Positions 15,302 through 25,028 of a stretch of DNA of 64,000 nt are shown piece by piece. Below the pieces are notes generated by a model, which ran no database searches, was not told the origin of the DNA, and was given only the letters and a program-made list of their open reading frames with translations. Source of the stretch: Hyphomicrobiales bacterium (GTDB lineage Bacteria; Pseudomonadota; Alphaproteobacteria; Rhizobiales; Rhizobiaceae); NCBI GenBank assembly GCA_900473915.1, contig UCNG01000011.1:296976-360975 (forward strand), read 5' to 3'. How positions within the stretch are numbered: the first letter of the stretch is position 1; each line of letters begins with the position of its first letter. The position numbers were made by a program, and so were the translations under genes.

Positions 15302-15952
15302 ATGACAGCCCATATTTTCGCCCCTTTCGAAATGCTTGCGGAAAGGCTTCTGCCCTATGCGCTTGAACACGGCGAGGATGGATCGCATGACCTTTCCCAC
15401 CTTGCCCGCGTTTGGAAAAATGCAGCCGCAATCCAGCGTCAGGAAGGCGGCGATGCTGAAGTGCTGTGCGCCGCCGCCCTGCTGCATGACTGCGTGAGCG
15501 TGGAGAAAAACTCGCCTGACAGAAATCGCGCTTCGCGACTGGCGGCGGAAAAGGCAACAACCTTGCTGCAGAACCTCGGCTGGAATGACGCGCGCATCGG
15601 CCTTGCCGCCCACGCCATTGAGGCGCACAGCTTTTCGGCCAATATCGAGCCCGTCACGGTGGAAGCGAAGATATTGCAGGACGCCGACCGGCTGGATGCC
15701 ATCGGCGTCATTGGCGCGGCACGCTGTTTCTACATTGCGGGCCGCATGGGCAGCGCGCTTTACGACTGGCGCGACCCCCATGCCGAAAACCGTCCGCTGG
15801 ACGACAAGCGCTTCGCTCTCGACCATTTCCGCACCAAGCTGTTCGGCCTCGCTTCCGGTTTCAGGACGGAAACCGGAAAGCTGATGGCCACTGAGAGGCA
15901 CAGGCGGCTGGAAGCCATATTTGATGACTTCCTTGCCGAAGCGGATGGCTAG
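15302..15952 (+). CDS. HD-domain phosphohydrolase, YedJ-like
   Basis: The 216-residue protein has the metal-ligand pattern of HD hydrolases: HDLSH (about residue 29), LLHDC (about 61) and QDADRLDAIG (about 127). The last motif and the length match the YedJ-type group, probably acting on nucleotides or other phosphate monoesters. The TAG stop (15950-15952) lies in the CTAG tetranucleotide that flanks the MITE-like element, so the element inserted exactly at the end of this gene and may have altered its C-terminus. Confidence 0.82.
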   Translation: MTAHIFAPFEMLAERLLPYALEHGEDGSHDLSHLARVWKNAAAIQRQEGGDAEVLCAAALLHDCVSVEKNSPDRNRASRLAAEKATTLLQNLGWNDARIGLAAHAIEAHSFSANIEPVTVEAKILQDADRLDAIGVIGAARCFYIAGRMGSALYDWRDPHAENRPLDDKRFALDHFRTKLFGLASGFRTETGKLMATERHRRLEAIFDDFLAEADG

Positions 15953-16214
15953 GGTCAGGACCTATTAATTTGATGGAAATGGCACCTGAAATGACAAGAG
16001 CTGCCAGGAGAGCCGCGAAGGACGGGGTGGTTCCCCCGGCCGAGCGGTTCGACGCAGCAGATCGCCTGTCATTTCGGTGTCCAGAGGATGTGGTCCATCC
16101 GCCCGGCTATCTCGTCGAAAAGGCTCGAAAATGTACCACATTTCCTTCGCCTTTTCTCCTCGTATCCAAACGGATGGCCTCACACCATTTTCACCAAATT
16201 AACAGGTCCTGACC
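15953..16214. mobile_element. 262-bp MITE-like element with 30-bp inverted repeats and CTAG flanks
   Basis: The terminal 30 bases (15953-15982) match the reverse complement of 16185-16214 at 27 positions; both start GGTCAGGACCT. CTAG directly flanks each end (15949-15952 and 16215-16218), consistent with a four-base target duplication as made by some IS5-family transposases. Inside, a sub-terminal inverted similarity (ACCTGAAATGACA against TGTCATTTCGGTGT) is seen, and no transposase coding is recognisable. It is a non-autonomous element that needs a transposase from elsewhere. Its left and right flanks provide the stop codons of the two adjoining genes. Confidence 0.8.
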
Positions 16215-16964
16215 CTAGATAGAGTAACCGCCATCGACATTAAGCGCCGTCCCCGTCACCATGGAGGCGGCGTCGGAGGCCAGCCAGAGCGCGGCTTCTG
16301 CCACATCCTCCGGCGTTGAAAAACGGTCGAGCGGAATGGTGCGTTTCAGCGCTGCGCGGGCTTCCGGCGTGTCCTCTTCCAGAAACAGCTTCAATGCCTC
16401 GCCGTCGCTTTCGGCGGGGCAAATGCAGTTGACGCGGATATTCTTCTCCGCCAGTTCCAGCGCCATCGCCTTGGTCGCGCTGATGATCCATCCCTTGGAG
16501 GCGCTGTACCAGACAAGCCCCTTGCGCGGGCGCAGTGCGGTTGCCGAAGCCGTATTGATGATGACGCCGCCACCCTGATGCTCCATGATCGGCACAACGA
16601 TCTGGCTGGAATAATAAAGCGCCTTCATATTCACGGCGGCGATCAGATCGAAACTGTCCTCCGTCACTTCCGTCAGCGGCATGTTGCGATGCGTGAAACC
16701 GGCATTGTTGACCATGATGTCGATGCGGCCGAACGCCTCGAAGGCTGTGCGCGCCACGCGCTCCATGTCGTCCTTGCGCGATACATCGGCCTGCACGGAA
16801 AGGCCGCTCCTGCCGATATCGGCAAGCTCGTCCTCGACGCGCTTCACATTCACATCTGCGAGAACGACCTTGGCGCCTTCGGCCGCAAACCGGCGCGCCA
16901 TGCCTGAACCGAAGCCGGAACCGGCGCCGGTGATGATCGCGACCTTGTCTTGCAGCCTCTTCAT
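16215..16964 (-). CDS. Short-chain dehydrogenase/reductase (SDR)
   Basis: The 249-residue protein is a classical SDR: cofactor motif TGAGSGFGSGMA (about residues 12-23), NNAG (about 90), catalytic Ser in INTASAT, Tyr-x-x-x-Lys in YSASK, and a C-terminal VTGTALNVDGGYSI. It should oxidise or reduce an alcohol/ketone with NAD(P). AAAGGAG precedes the ATG at 16964; the frame to 17009 has no such signal. The stop (TAG) lies in the CTAG flank of the MITE-like element. The substrate is not predictable; relatives are often annotated FabG-like. Confidence 0.88.
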   Translation of the reverse strand: MKRLQDKVAIITGAGSGFGSGMARRFAAEGAKVVLADVNVKRVEDELADIGRSGLSVQADVSRKDDMERVARTAFEAFGRIDIMVNNAGFTHRNMPLTEVTEDSFDLIAAVNMKALYYSSQIVVPIMEHQGGGVIINTASATALRPRKGLVWYSASKGWIISATKAMALELAEKNIRVNCICPAESDGEALKLFLEEDTPEARAALKRTIPLDRFSTPEDVAEAALWLASDAASMVTGTALNVDGGYSI

Positions 16965-17231
16965 GTCATTCTCCTTTGGCATAACCAAGATACCGTCCAA
17001 CCTGGCCAAATCACTTGAATCCAGATTGTTTGTTCCAATATGGCCTTAAGATGAACATGTCATGTGTGCACAAGCCGTTAATCCGTCAATTATCGCAGGG
17101 CGCGTTCAATTTCGCGGGAATGCGGCATTGCGACTGTTGAATTTAAATCGATTAGATAATAGACAAGGGCAGCGTGAAAATCGCATGCTGCTCACAGGCA
17201 GACTGATTTGCGCAAGAAGAGAGAGCGATAG

Positions 17232-18707
17232 ATGACCAGCCAGACAATTCCGGTAGAGCCCTTCGACTGCATCGTGTTCGGCGGTTCCGGCGATCTTGCC
17301 GAGCGCAAGCTCATCCCGGCGCTGTATCAGCGTCAGCGTGCAGGCCAGCTCACCGACCCGACACGTATCATCGGCGCATCGCGCAGCGCCATGACGGACG
17401 ACGAATACCGCCAGTTCGCACGCAATGCCATCCATGAGCATGTGAAAGCCGAGGAAGTCGACGAGAAGGAAGTCGACAGCTTTCTCGCCCGCCTCAGCTA
17501 TGTGGCTGTCGATGCCAAGTCCGAAGAAGGCTGGGATACGCTCAAGACCCTGATCGGCAAGAAGCCGGAAAAGATTCGCGCCTTCTATCTCGCCGTCAGC
17601 CCGACGCTTTTCGGCGACATCGCCACGCGCCTGAAGGCGCATGGCCTCATCACCCGCGACACGCGCATCATCGTGGAAAAGCCGATTGGCCGCGATCTGG
17701 AATCCGCCATGGCGCTCAACGATACGCTGGGCAGCGTTTTCCGCGAGGACCAGATTTTCCGCATCGACCATTATCTGGGCAAGGAAACCGTGCAGAACCT
17801 GATGGCGCTGCGCTTTGCCAATGCGCTTTATGAGCCGCTGTGGAACTCCGCCCATATCGACCATGTGCAGATCACCGTTGCCGAAGCCGTCGGCCTGGAA
17901 GGGCGCGCAGGCTATTACGACAAGGCGGGCGCGCTGCGCGATATGGTGCAGAACCATATTCTCCAGCTTCTCTGCCTCGTTGCGATGGAGCCGCCTGCAT
18001 CGATTGAAGCCGACGCCGTCCATGACGAAAAGGTCAAGGTTTTGCGCTCCTTGAAGCCGATCACCAATCTCAATGTCGAGGACGTGACGGTGCGCGGCCA
18101 GTATCGCGCCGGAGCTTCGGCAGGCGGTCCCGTGCGCGGCTATCTGGAAGATCTGGAAAGCGACACCAGCAATACCGAAACCTTCGTGGCGCTGAAGGCC
18201 GAAATCGCCAACTGGCGCTGGGCGGGCGTCCCGTTCTATCTGCGCACCGGCAAGCGGCTTGCCACGCGCGTTTCGGAAATCGTCGTTACCTTCAAGCCGA
18301 TCCCGCATTCCATCTTCGGTGAAAGCGCTGGCAAGGTGATAGCCAATCAGCTTGTCATCCGCCTCCAGCCGGATGAAGGCGTGAAGCAGTGGCTGATGAT
18401 CAAGGATCCGGGTCCGGGCGGCATGCGCCTGCGCCACGTGCCGCTGGACATGAGCTTTGCCGAATCCTTCAGCGAGCGCAATCCGGATGCCTATGAACGC
18501 CTCATCATGGATGTCGTTCGCGGCAACCAGACCCTGTTCATGCGCCGCGACGAAGTGGAAGCCGCATGGCGCTGGGTCGATCCGATCCTTCAGGGATGGG
18601 ATTTGAACAGCCAGCCCGTTCAGGGCTACACAGCAGGAACGTGGGGTCCCTCGTCCTCCATCGCGCTTATCGAGCGTGACGGGCGCACATGGCACGAGAG
18701 CCTCTGA
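17232..18707 (+). CDS. zwf: Glucose-6-phosphate 1-dehydrogenase
   Basis: The 491-residue enzyme oxidises glucose 6-phosphate to 6-phosphoglucono-lactone with NADP. Visible landmarks are the cofactor loop FGGSGDLAERKLIPALY near the N-terminus and the substrate-site motif RIDHYLGKE. Length matches the family. A purine-rich AAGAAGAGAGAG lies before the ATG. It is the first gene of zwf-pgl-edd, which supplies the Entner-Doudoroff pathway, the main sugar route in this group. The 220-base leader shows no operator I can name. Confidence 0.95.
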   Translation: MTSQTIPVEPFDCIVFGGSGDLAERKLIPALYQRQRAGQLTDPTRIIGASRSAMTDDEYRQFARNAIHEHVKAEEVDEKEVDSFLARLSYVAVDAKSEEGWDTLKTLIGKKPEKIRAFYLAVSPTLFGDIATRLKAHGLITRDTRIIVEKPIGRDLESAMALNDTLGSVFREDQIFRIDHYLGKETVQNLMALRFANALYEPLWNSAHIDHVQITVAEAVGLEGRAGYYDKAGALRDMVQNHILQLLCLVAMEPPASIEADAVHDEKVKVLRSLKPITNLNVEDVTVRGQYRAGASAGGPVRGYLEDLESDTSNTETFVALKAEIANWRWAGVPFYLRTGKRLATRVSEIVVTFKPIPHSIFGESAGKVIANQLVIRLQPDEGVKQWLMIKDPGPGGMRLRHVPLDMSFAESFSERNPDAYERLIMDVVRGNQTLFMRRDEVEAAWRWVDPILQGWDLNSQPVQGYTAGTWGPSSSIALIERDGRTWHESL

Positions 18708-18730
18708 TTTCTGTCTTGGAAGGGAATGGA

Positions 18731-19429
18731 ATGAGCATCGAACGGCACGATTTCACCAGCGGAACAGAACTGGCGCAGGCGCTCTCCGAAGCCATTGCGA
18801 ACAAGCTGAATGCCGCCATCGCTGAACGGGGACAGGCAACGCTCGCCGTCTCCGGCGGCACCACGCCGCTCAAGCTGTTCGAGGTGCTCTCCCGCAAGAT
18901 GATCGACTGGAACCTCGTCACGATCACCCTCGTGGACGAGCGTTTCGTGCCCGCTGAAAACGAGCGCTCCAACGAAAAGCTGGTGCGCGAGCATCTTTTG
19001 CGCGACCATGCAGGTGTGGCCCGGTTTGTCGGCCTCTACAATCCGGCAGCGACGGTTGAAACGGCGGCGCTTGCCGCCGCCAGCCGCATCGATGCGCTGC
19101 GCCAGCCTTTTGATGTGGTGGTGCTTGGCATGGGCAATGACGGTCATACCGCATCCTTCTTTCCCGATGCCGACCGGCTCGATCAGGCGATCGATCCGGC
19201 AACGCGCGCGCTCGTGCTGCCGATCCATGCCGAGAGCGCCGGTGAAAAGCGCCTGACGCTGACCCTGCCGCTCATCGCGGAAGCCGACATGCTGGTGCTG
19301 CACATCGAAGGCGCTGCCAAGCAGGCAACGCTGGAAAAGGCGCTTTCCGGCGACGACGAGAATGAAATGCCGGTACGGGCTGTCTTCCATCATGCCCGCA
19401 CCCCCGTCCAGCTCTACTGGACAAGCTGA
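18731..19429 (+). CDS. pgl: 6-phosphogluconolactonase
   Basis: The 232-residue enzyme hydrolyses 6-phosphogluconolactone. The sugar-isomerase-like fold is indicated by LAVSGGTTPLKLFEVLS, TLVDERFVP and LGMGNDGHTASFFPD, the last containing the catalytic His. I start it at 18731 after GGAAGGGA rather than at an upstream ATG that overlaps zwf. It follows zwf by 23 bases in one operon. Confidence 0.93.
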   Translation: MSIERHDFTSGTELAQALSEAIANKLNAAIAERGQATLAVSGGTTPLKLFEVLSRKMIDWNLVTITLVDERFVPAENERSNEKLVREHLLRDHAGVARFVGLYNPAATVETAALAAASRIDALRQPFDVVVLGMGNDGHTASFFPDADRLDQAIDPATRALVLPIHAESAGEKRLTLTLPLIAEADMLVLHIEGAAKQATLEKALSGDDENEMPVRAVFHHARTPVQLYWTS

Positions 19430-19433
19430 AGCG

Positions 19434-19502
19434 TATCCCGAAAAGCGTGAAACGATTTCGGACAAGATGCACGTAAAAACAAAGAGATAGAGCATTTCCA
19501 AC
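19434..19502. repeat. Dispersed intergenic repeat, copy 2 (inverted)
   Basis: Read on the minus strand this matches the dispersed repeat: GGAAATGCTCT, then a TTTGTTTTTACG segment, ATCTTGTCCGAAAT, CGTTTCACGCTTTTCGGGAT. It lies between pgl and edd without any break in the operon direction. Confidence 0.65.
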
Positions 19503-19528
19503 AGGCCAGATTGGCACAGGTGATACCC

Positions 19529-21352
19529 ATGCCCATGCAGTCCGCACATAAACGCATACAGGAAATCACCGCGCGCATTCGCGAACGCTCCAAGCCGACC
19601 AGAGAGGCCTATCTTGGCCGCGTGCGTGAGGCTGCCTTGAAAAAGCCGAACCGCACGGTTCTGGCCTGCGCCAATCTCGCCCATGGCTTTGCCGCCTGCG
19701 GACCGCATGACAAGGCAGCGCTGATCGGCGACGAGATTCCAAATCTTGGCATCATCACCGCCTATAATGACATGCTGTCGGCGCATCAGCCATTCGAAAC
19801 CTTTCCGCAGCTCATCAAGCAGGCGGCGCGCGAAGCGGGCGGCGTGGCGCAGGTTGCAGGCGGCGTACCCGCCATGTGCGATGGCGTGACGCAAGGTTTT
19901 GCCGGCATGGAACTGTCGCTGTTCTCCCGCGAAGTCATCGCGATGGCGACCGCCGTCGGCCTGTCGCACGATATGTTCGATGCCGCCGTCTATCTCGGCG
20001 TCTGCGACAAGATTGTTCCGGGCCTTATCATCGGTGCCTTGACCTTCGGCCACCTGCCCGCCGTGTTCGTGCCTGCCGGTCCGATGACCAGCGGCTTGCC
20101 CAACGACGAAAAGGCCAAGACCCGCCAGCTTTATGCAGAAGGCAAGGTCGGGCGCGCCGAACTGCTGGAGTCGGAGTCCAAATCCTATCACGGTCCCGGC
20201 ACCTGCACTTTCTACGGCACGGCCAATTCCAACCAGATGCTGATGGAAATCATGGGCCTGCACCTGCCGGGCGCATCCTTCATCAATCCGGGCACGCCGC
20301 TGCGCGATGCCCTGACCCGCGAGGCCGCCAAGCGCGCGCTGGCCATCACCGCCTGCGGCAATGAATATACGCCGGTCGGCGAAATGCTGGACGAGCGCTC
20401 CTTCGTCAATGGCGTCATCGGCCTCAATGCGACCGGCGGCTCGACCAACCATACCATCCATCTGATCGCCATGGCGGCTGCCGCCGGTATCAAGCTGACA
20501 TGGCATGATATTTCGGAGATTTCGGATGTGGTGCCGCTTCTGGCGCGTGTCTATCCGAACGGCCTTGCCGATGTGAACCATTTTCATGCTGCTGGCGGCA
20601 TGGGTTTCCTGATCCGCGAGCTTCTCGATGGCGGCATTTTGCATGAGGATGTGCGCACTGTATGGGGCGAAGGCCTGCGGCCTTATGCCATTGAACCGAA
20701 GCTTGGCGCCGACGGCAATGTCATGCGCGAGCCGGTTCCGGAAAAAAGCGGGGACGACAAGGTTCTGGCCAAGATTCATGCGCCGTTCCAGCCGACCGGC
20801 GGCATCAAGGTTCTGACCGGCAATATCGGCAATGCGATCATCAAGGTTTCCGCCGTGAAGCCGGAGCGTCAGGTCATTGAAGCGCCCGCCAAGGTGTTCA
20901 ACGATCAGGCGGAAATGCAGGCCGCGTTCAAGGCTGGCGAGCTGACCGGCGATTTCATCGCCGTGGTCCGCTATCAGGGTCCGAAAGCCAATGGCATGCC
21001 GGAACTGCACAAGCTAATGACCGTCCTCGGCATTTTGCAGGATCGCGGCCAGCGCGTTGCCCTTGTCACTGACGGCCGTCTGTCGGGGGCATCTGGCAAG
21101 GTGCCTTCCGCCATCCATGTCACGCCGGAAGCGCTCGATGGCGGTGTCATCGGAAAAATCCGCGATGGCGATGTTATCCGCCTCGATGCCGTCAATGGTA
21201 CGCTGGAGGTTTTGGCCAATATCGCCCTGCTGAACGATCGCGGCGAGGATCGCCCTGATCTTTCCGGCAATGAACATGGCATGGGACGCGAATTGTTCCG
21301 CGCCTTCCGCCAGATCGCCGGACGGGCCGACGAAGGCGCTTCGGTGTTCTGA
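19529..21352 (+). CDS. edd: Phosphogluconate dehydratase
   Basis: The 607-residue enzyme converts 6-phosphogluconate to 2-keto-3-deoxy-6-phosphogluconate. It belongs to the IlvD/Edd family of Fe-S dehydratases. Conserved segments include [52 protein letters not shown] (cluster Cys) and [19 protein letters not shown]. The start is uncertain: ATG at 19529 or 19535, or a TTG at 19511. The aldolase gene eda does not follow here, so the pathway's last step is encoded elsewhere. Confidence 0.95.
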   Translation: MPMQSAHKRIQEITARIRERSKPTREAYLGRVREAALKKPNRTVLACANLAHGFAACGPHDKAALIGDEIPNLGIITAYNDMLSAHQPFETFPQLIKQAAREAGGVAQVAGGVPAMCDGVTQGFAGMELSLFSREVIAMATAVGLSHDMFDAAVYLGVCDKIVPGLIIGALTFGHLPAVFVPAGPMTSGLPNDEKAKTRQLYAEGKVGRAELLESESKSYHGPGTCTFYGTANSNQMLMEIMGLHLPGASFINPGTPLRDALTREAAKRALAITACGNEYTPVGEMLDERSFVNGVIGLNATGGSTNHTIHLIAMAAAAGIKLTWHDISEISDVVPLLARVYPNGLADVNHFHAAGGMGFLIRELLDGGILHEDVRTVWGEGLRPYAIEPKLGADGNVMREPVPEKSGDDKVLAKIHAPFQPTGGIKVLTGNIGNAIIKVSAVKPERQVIEAPAKVFNDQAEMQAAFKAGELTGDFIAVVRYQGPKANGMPELHKLMTVLGILQDRGQRVALVTDGRLSGASGKVPSAIHVTPEALDGGVIGKIRDGDVIRLDAVNGTLEVLANIALLNDRGEDRPDLSGNEHGMGRELFRAFRQIAGRADEGASVF

Positions 21353-21372
21353 AAACACCCGAATAAAATTAA

Positions 21373-21401
21373 GGCAAAACAGTGATTCACACTGTTTTGC
21401 C
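21373..21401 (-). terminator. Terminator between edd and folD
   Basis: A perfect 12-bp stem (GGCAAAACAGTG, 21373-21384, against 21390-21401) with a five-base loop lies in the gap between the converging genes. The minus-strand side runs into TTAATTTTATT, so it chiefly ends folD, and it probably serves edd as well. Confidence 0.8.
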
Positions 21402-21455
21402 CTTCAAACCATCAAAAATGGAATGAAACTGCGCAAAAAGCGCAGCTCAATTGTG

Positions 21456-22355
21456 TCAAAAAACTGGCTTTTTCACGCCAGCAGTGCGGCACGCCGAGGT
21501 AAGCGTGTTTGCCATGAGCATGGCAATGGTCATCGGACCAACGCCGCCTGGGACCGGCGTGATCGCTCCGGCGACCTTTTCGGCTTCCGCGAAATCGACA
21601 TCGCCAACCAGCCGCGTCTTGCCTTCGCCCCGTTCCGGCGCCGGAATGCGATTGATGCCGACATCGATTACCGTTGCGCCCGGCTTGACCCAATCGCCCT
21701 TGACCATTTGCGGACGCCCGACCGCTGCCACCAGAATGTCAGCCGTGCGGGCAATTGCGGGCAGGTCTTTCGTGCGGCTGTGAGCTACTGTCACGGTTGC
21801 ATTGGCGGCGAGCAGAAGATTGAACATCGGCTTGCCGACAATGTTGGAACGCCCGATCACCACGGCATTGAGCCCCGAAAGATCGCGGCCATGGACGCGC
21901 TCGATCATGATCATCGCGCCTGCTGGCGTGCAGGGAACGAAAGCCGTTTCGACCTCGCCGGTGCCAAGCTTTCCGACATTGATGAAATGGAAGCCGTCGA
22001 CATCCTTGTCGGGAGAAATGGTCTGGATCACCCGGCCTGCATCAATGTGCTTGGGCAGCGGCAACTGCACCAGAATGCCGTGGATGGCGGGATCGTTGTT
22101 CAGGCCCTCGATCAGGTCGAGAAGTTCCCGCTCCGATGCCGTTTCCGGCAGATCATGCTGAACGGAGTGAAAGCCGCATTCCTTGGCCTTGCGGCTCTTG
22201 GAAGCGACATAGACCTGGCTTGCCGGGTCTTCGCCGACAATCACCACTGCAATGCCGGGCACGATGCCGGTTGCGGCCACGAGCTTTTCGGTTTCGGTCT
22301 TCACCGTGGAAACCACATCCTCGGCGAGCTTCTTGCCATCAATCAATTGGGCCAT
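21456..22355 (-). CDS. folD: Bifunctional methylenetetrahydrofolate dehydrogenase/cyclohydrolase
   Basis: The 299-residue cytoplasmic enzyme interconverts 5,10-methylene-THF and 10-formyl-THF. The catalytic region [13 protein letters not shown] carries the active Tyr and Lys, and [24 protein letters not shown] and the C-terminal [11 protein letters not shown] are all conserved. GGAGCG precedes the ATG at 22355; the in-frame upstream ATG at 22412 has no family support. It is a single gene facing edd. Confidence 0.95.
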   Translation of the reverse strand: MAQLIDGKKLAEDVVSTVKTETEKLVAATGIVPGIAVVIVGEDPASQVYVASKSRKAKECGFHSVQHDLPETASERELLDLIEGLNNDPAIHGILVQLPLPKHIDAGRVIQTISPDKDVDGFHFINVGKLGTGEVETAFVPCTPAGAMIMIERVHGRDLSGLNAVVIGRSNIVGKPMFNLLLAANATVTVAHSRTKDLPAIARTADILVAAVGRPQMVKGDWVKPGATVIDVGINRIPAPERGEGKTRLVGDVDFAEAEKVAGAITPVPGGVGPMTIAMLMANTLTSACRTAGVKKPVF

Positions 22356-22503
22356 AGCGAGCGCTCCGTTCTTTCGTGATTGTCTGGGAGATACACGACA
22401 TATTTTCCGCACACATGCCCATAAGCGTCATGACGCCCGATGACAATCGGCGAATGCGCGACAATGCAGGATTTTATGGCAGGATTTTATGAAATTTCAG
22501 ATG

Positions 22504-24177
22504 TCAGAGCCGCGAGGCGCGGGACGAACGCACCTCATCAATGGCGCGACCAATGGCCGAATTTTCCCGCGGTCGGCTGGCGCCTTCATTCTCGGCTTCC
22601 CAGCGCGCATTGGCTTCGCGGATCACGGCGGCAAGACGGGTCTCGCCATAGGTTTCAAGAACGTCTTCCGGCTCGGCTTCCGTCTTTGACAACGACCGGG
22701 GCTCGCGACCGGCCAGCGCCATGGAAAGGAGGCCAAGCAGGAAGCCGCCCCCAAATCCGACAGCGATGATCCATTGCGGCGGGAGACTGCGCGGGTTCGG
22801 TTCAGCAATGGCAGGCGCAACAATCCGCACTGTCGCCGCCGAGCCGGTCGAGGCAGGCTCACCCCGCGCCGCGCGCATCTGCAAATCTTCAAACAGCGCC
22901 TGCTTTGTCGCGGCATCGCGCTCAAGCATTTGCAGGTGGGCCTTGTCTTCATCCGTCGCAGGCGCCGAGCCGAAACCGGCAATGGCGGCGGCGGCTTTCT
23001 GTTCGCGTTCGACTGCATTCTTAAGATCGGCCTGCAAGCGGCTGCGCTGGCTGGAAATCTCCTTATCGATCTCCGCCTCAATCTGCTTTGTTTCGGCCCC
23101 CTGCCCTGCGGCGCGATAGCGCTCCACCAGCGCGCCGAGTGGCCCGGAACGCATGCTTTCCGGCACGCCTTCGCGGACAAGACTTCCGGCGTTGGCTCCA
23201 TTCAGGCTGTTGGCCTCCGCGGCGATCCGCTCCGTCTCGGCCTTGCTGTAGGCGAACTCGCGTTGAAGCGCTGCCTTGTTGTCGTCGTTGCCAAAATCGC
23301 GGCTGACACGAAAGGCAGTTGCCGCCTGTCGCGCTGCTTCGGCATCCGCTTCCAGACTTTGCAGGCGCGCCGGAAGATCGCCTTCAGCCGCGCTCAATGG
23401 AGAGCCGCCTTGCAGCTGATCGCGAAACGCCTGCGCAACCGCATTGGCCAGAAGCGCCGCCGTTTCCGGCCTGTCTGCCGTGGCCTCGACATTCACCGTG
23501 CCGCTGTCGAGCGCCTGTGTGAAATCAAGACGCTGGCGCAGCAAATCGACACCAGACGGTTTTGACGCTGGCGTTTGCAAATCCTCTGGCAGCAACCTGT
23601 TCAGACGAGCGCGCAATTCCTCCTGAAAGGAAGGTCGGCCCAAATCCTCCGCGCGCGTTATGCGCGCCATCTGCGCGGCACGTTCCAGAACAACATTCGA
23701 GGCAATTTCACTGCGCCGTTCCGGCGGGAAAACCTGCATGGAAGCCGTCGCCGCATATTGGGGCGGCACGAGAAAGGCATATGTTGTTGCAATAATTCCG
23801 CCCAAGAGCGTAAAGCCTGCCAGAAGCCCCCAGCGCCGCCTGCGACGCGGTAATTTCACCGGCTCGCTTTCAGGCTTCGCGGAAGCTTCCGGCGCAGGTT
23901 GCGCGCTCGCCGCCGCGCTGTCGAGATTGGCCTGCAATGCCTCACGCACGGCATACATGCGGCCTTGCATATCGGCCTTCCGATCAATCGAGCCATCATG
24001 CCCGGCATCCAACAATTCCTGCTTGCGGCGAAGCAGTTCCTCGCGGCGCCTTTGGTGTTCGCGCTCTTCATCGTTCTGGAAAACGCGGGACGAGGAAACC
24101 GGCTCAAGAAATTCCGGCGCATAGGCCAGCAGCGGGCGGGCAGCCGCACGTCTCGCCTTTCTGTCCCTCTCCACCAT
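22504..24177 (-). CDS. Wzz-like polysaccharide co-polymerase/chain-length determinant protein
   Basis: The 557-residue protein has a charged cytoplasmic N-terminus (coiled coil about residues 35-60), a transmembrane helix at 117-137 preceded by RRRRRW, and a long periplasmic region with predicted coiled coils (about 200-440). A second transmembrane helix lies near 470-495 (IIAVGFGGGFLLGLLSMAL), and a cytoplasmic tail of about 60 residues follows. This two-helix layout is that of Wzz/ExoP-type proteins controlling polysaccharide length or export. No tyrosine-kinase domain is present. No glycosyltransferase genes lie nearby, so it is an orphan and its polymer is unknown. Confidence 0.75.
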   Translation of the reverse strand: MVERDRKARRAAARPLLAYAPEFLEPVSSSRVFQNDEEREHQRRREELLRRKQELLDAGHDGSIDRKADMQGRMYAVREALQANLDSAAASAQPAPEASAKPESEPVKLPRRRRRWGLLAGFTLLGGIIATTYAFLVPPQYAATASMQVFPPERRSEIASNVVLERAAQMARITRAEDLGRPSFQEELRARLNRLLPEDLQTPASKPSGVDLLRQRLDFTQALDSGTVNVEATADRPETAALLANAVAQAFRDQLQGGSPLSAAEGDLPARLQSLEADAEAARQAATAFRVSRDFGNDDNKAALQREFAYSKAETERIAAEANSLNGANAGSLVREGVPESMRSGPLGALVERYRAAGQGAETKQIEAEIDKEISSQRSRLQADLKNAVEREQKAAAAIAGFGSAPATDEDKAHLQMLERDAATKQALFEDLQMRAARGEPASTGSAATVRIVAPAIAEPNPRSLPPQWIIAVGFGGGFLLGLLSMALAGREPRSLSKTEAEPEDVLETYGETRLAAVIREANARWEAENEGASRPRENSAIGRAIDEVRSSRASRL

Positions 24178-24294
24178 CGTTCCGTCCCGCTTGCACCGTG
24201 GCTATTGATCCAGATTAATATTCATTATGGCAAATAAACCGTTAAAATTGCAATTATATGTGTTGATTCATGTAGATAAATCAGGGGGCCAAGT

Positions 24295-24891
24295 ATGAGC
24301 GCCGAAACGGAATACGCCATCGATCCAGACCGGCTGAACGGCATCATCCGATTTATCCAGAATGCAGAACGGCTGAAAAGCACATTACGTTCCGGTCACA
24401 CCTCCCAGGGCCGACCGGAAAGTACGGCCGAACATAGCTGGCGGCTTTGCCTGCTGGTATCGCTGTTCGACCGGGAACTCGGCGATTGCGATCGGCTGAA
24501 ACTCATCAAGATGTGTATCGTCCACGATCTGGGCGAGGCGATTTCGGGCGACGTACCTGCTATCCATCAATCTGCCGATGACGGCCGCGCCGCGCGCGAA
24601 AGAGCCGATCTCCTGACCCTGTGCGCGCCGCTGCCGGATGATCTGCGTAACGAAATCATGGAGCTTTGGGCGGACTATAACGAAGGCAACTCACCGGAAG
24701 CGATATTCGCCAAGGGCTTCGACAAGCTTGAAACCATGCTCCAGCACAATATCGGGCTCAATCCGCCGGATTTCGACTATGCTTTCAATCTTGGCTATGG
24801 CGTCAGGCAGACCGCCCGTCATCCGTTGTTGCGCCAGTTCCGCGACATCGTGGATGCGGAAACCCGGCGCAATGGAGAGCGACAGTCGTAA
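24295..24891 (+). CDS. HD-domain 5'-nucleotidase, YfbR/HDDC2-like
   Basis: The 198-residue protein has the HD-domain ligands in STAEHSWRLCLL (His), CIVHDLGEAISGD (His-Asp) and FDKLETMLQH (Asp), the pattern of YfbR and HDDC2 5'-deoxynucleotidases that dephosphorylate dNMPs. The ATG at 24295 has only a weak GGGGCC upstream. It stands alone, with a dispersed repeat directly after its stop. Confidence 0.83.
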   Translation: MSAETEYAIDPDRLNGIIRFIQNAERLKSTLRSGHTSQGRPESTAEHSWRLCLLVSLFDRELGDCDRLKLIKMCIVHDLGEAISGDVPAIHQSADDGRAARERADLLTLCAPLPDDLRNEIMELWADYNEGNSPEAIFAKGFDKLETMLQHNIGLNPPDFDYAFNLGYGVRQTARHPLLRQFRDIVDAETRRNGERQS

Positions 24892-25028
24892 AGCGGTTCC
24901 GGTTAAAACAGAGCCGTTCTATCCATTTGTTTTATCGCATTATCCAACGCATCGAAGCGGGATAAGAAATCAGTCCAGTGAACTGATTTCGCCGCGTAGA
25001 CGTTTCACAATTTTGGTGGAAATGCTCT
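24892..25028. repeat. Dispersed intergenic repeat, copy 3
   Basis: It begins AGCGGTTCCGGTTAAAAC and shares TTATCGCATTATCCAACGCA and GGAAATGCTCTAA with copy 1 (8205-8307). It has an extra perfect hairpin, GAAATCAGT (24966-24974) against ACTGATTTC (24982-24990). It fills the gap between two converging genes. Confidence 0.72.

Noticed and set aside
15970-16212. 80-residue open frame inside the MITE-like element
   Set aside because: It has no resemblance to a transposase and ends within the terminal repeat; more likely a chance frame.
18626-21010. 794-residue minus-strand open frame over pgl and edd
   Set aside because: High GC keeps the opposite strand open; codon usage and lack of motifs show it is not a gene.
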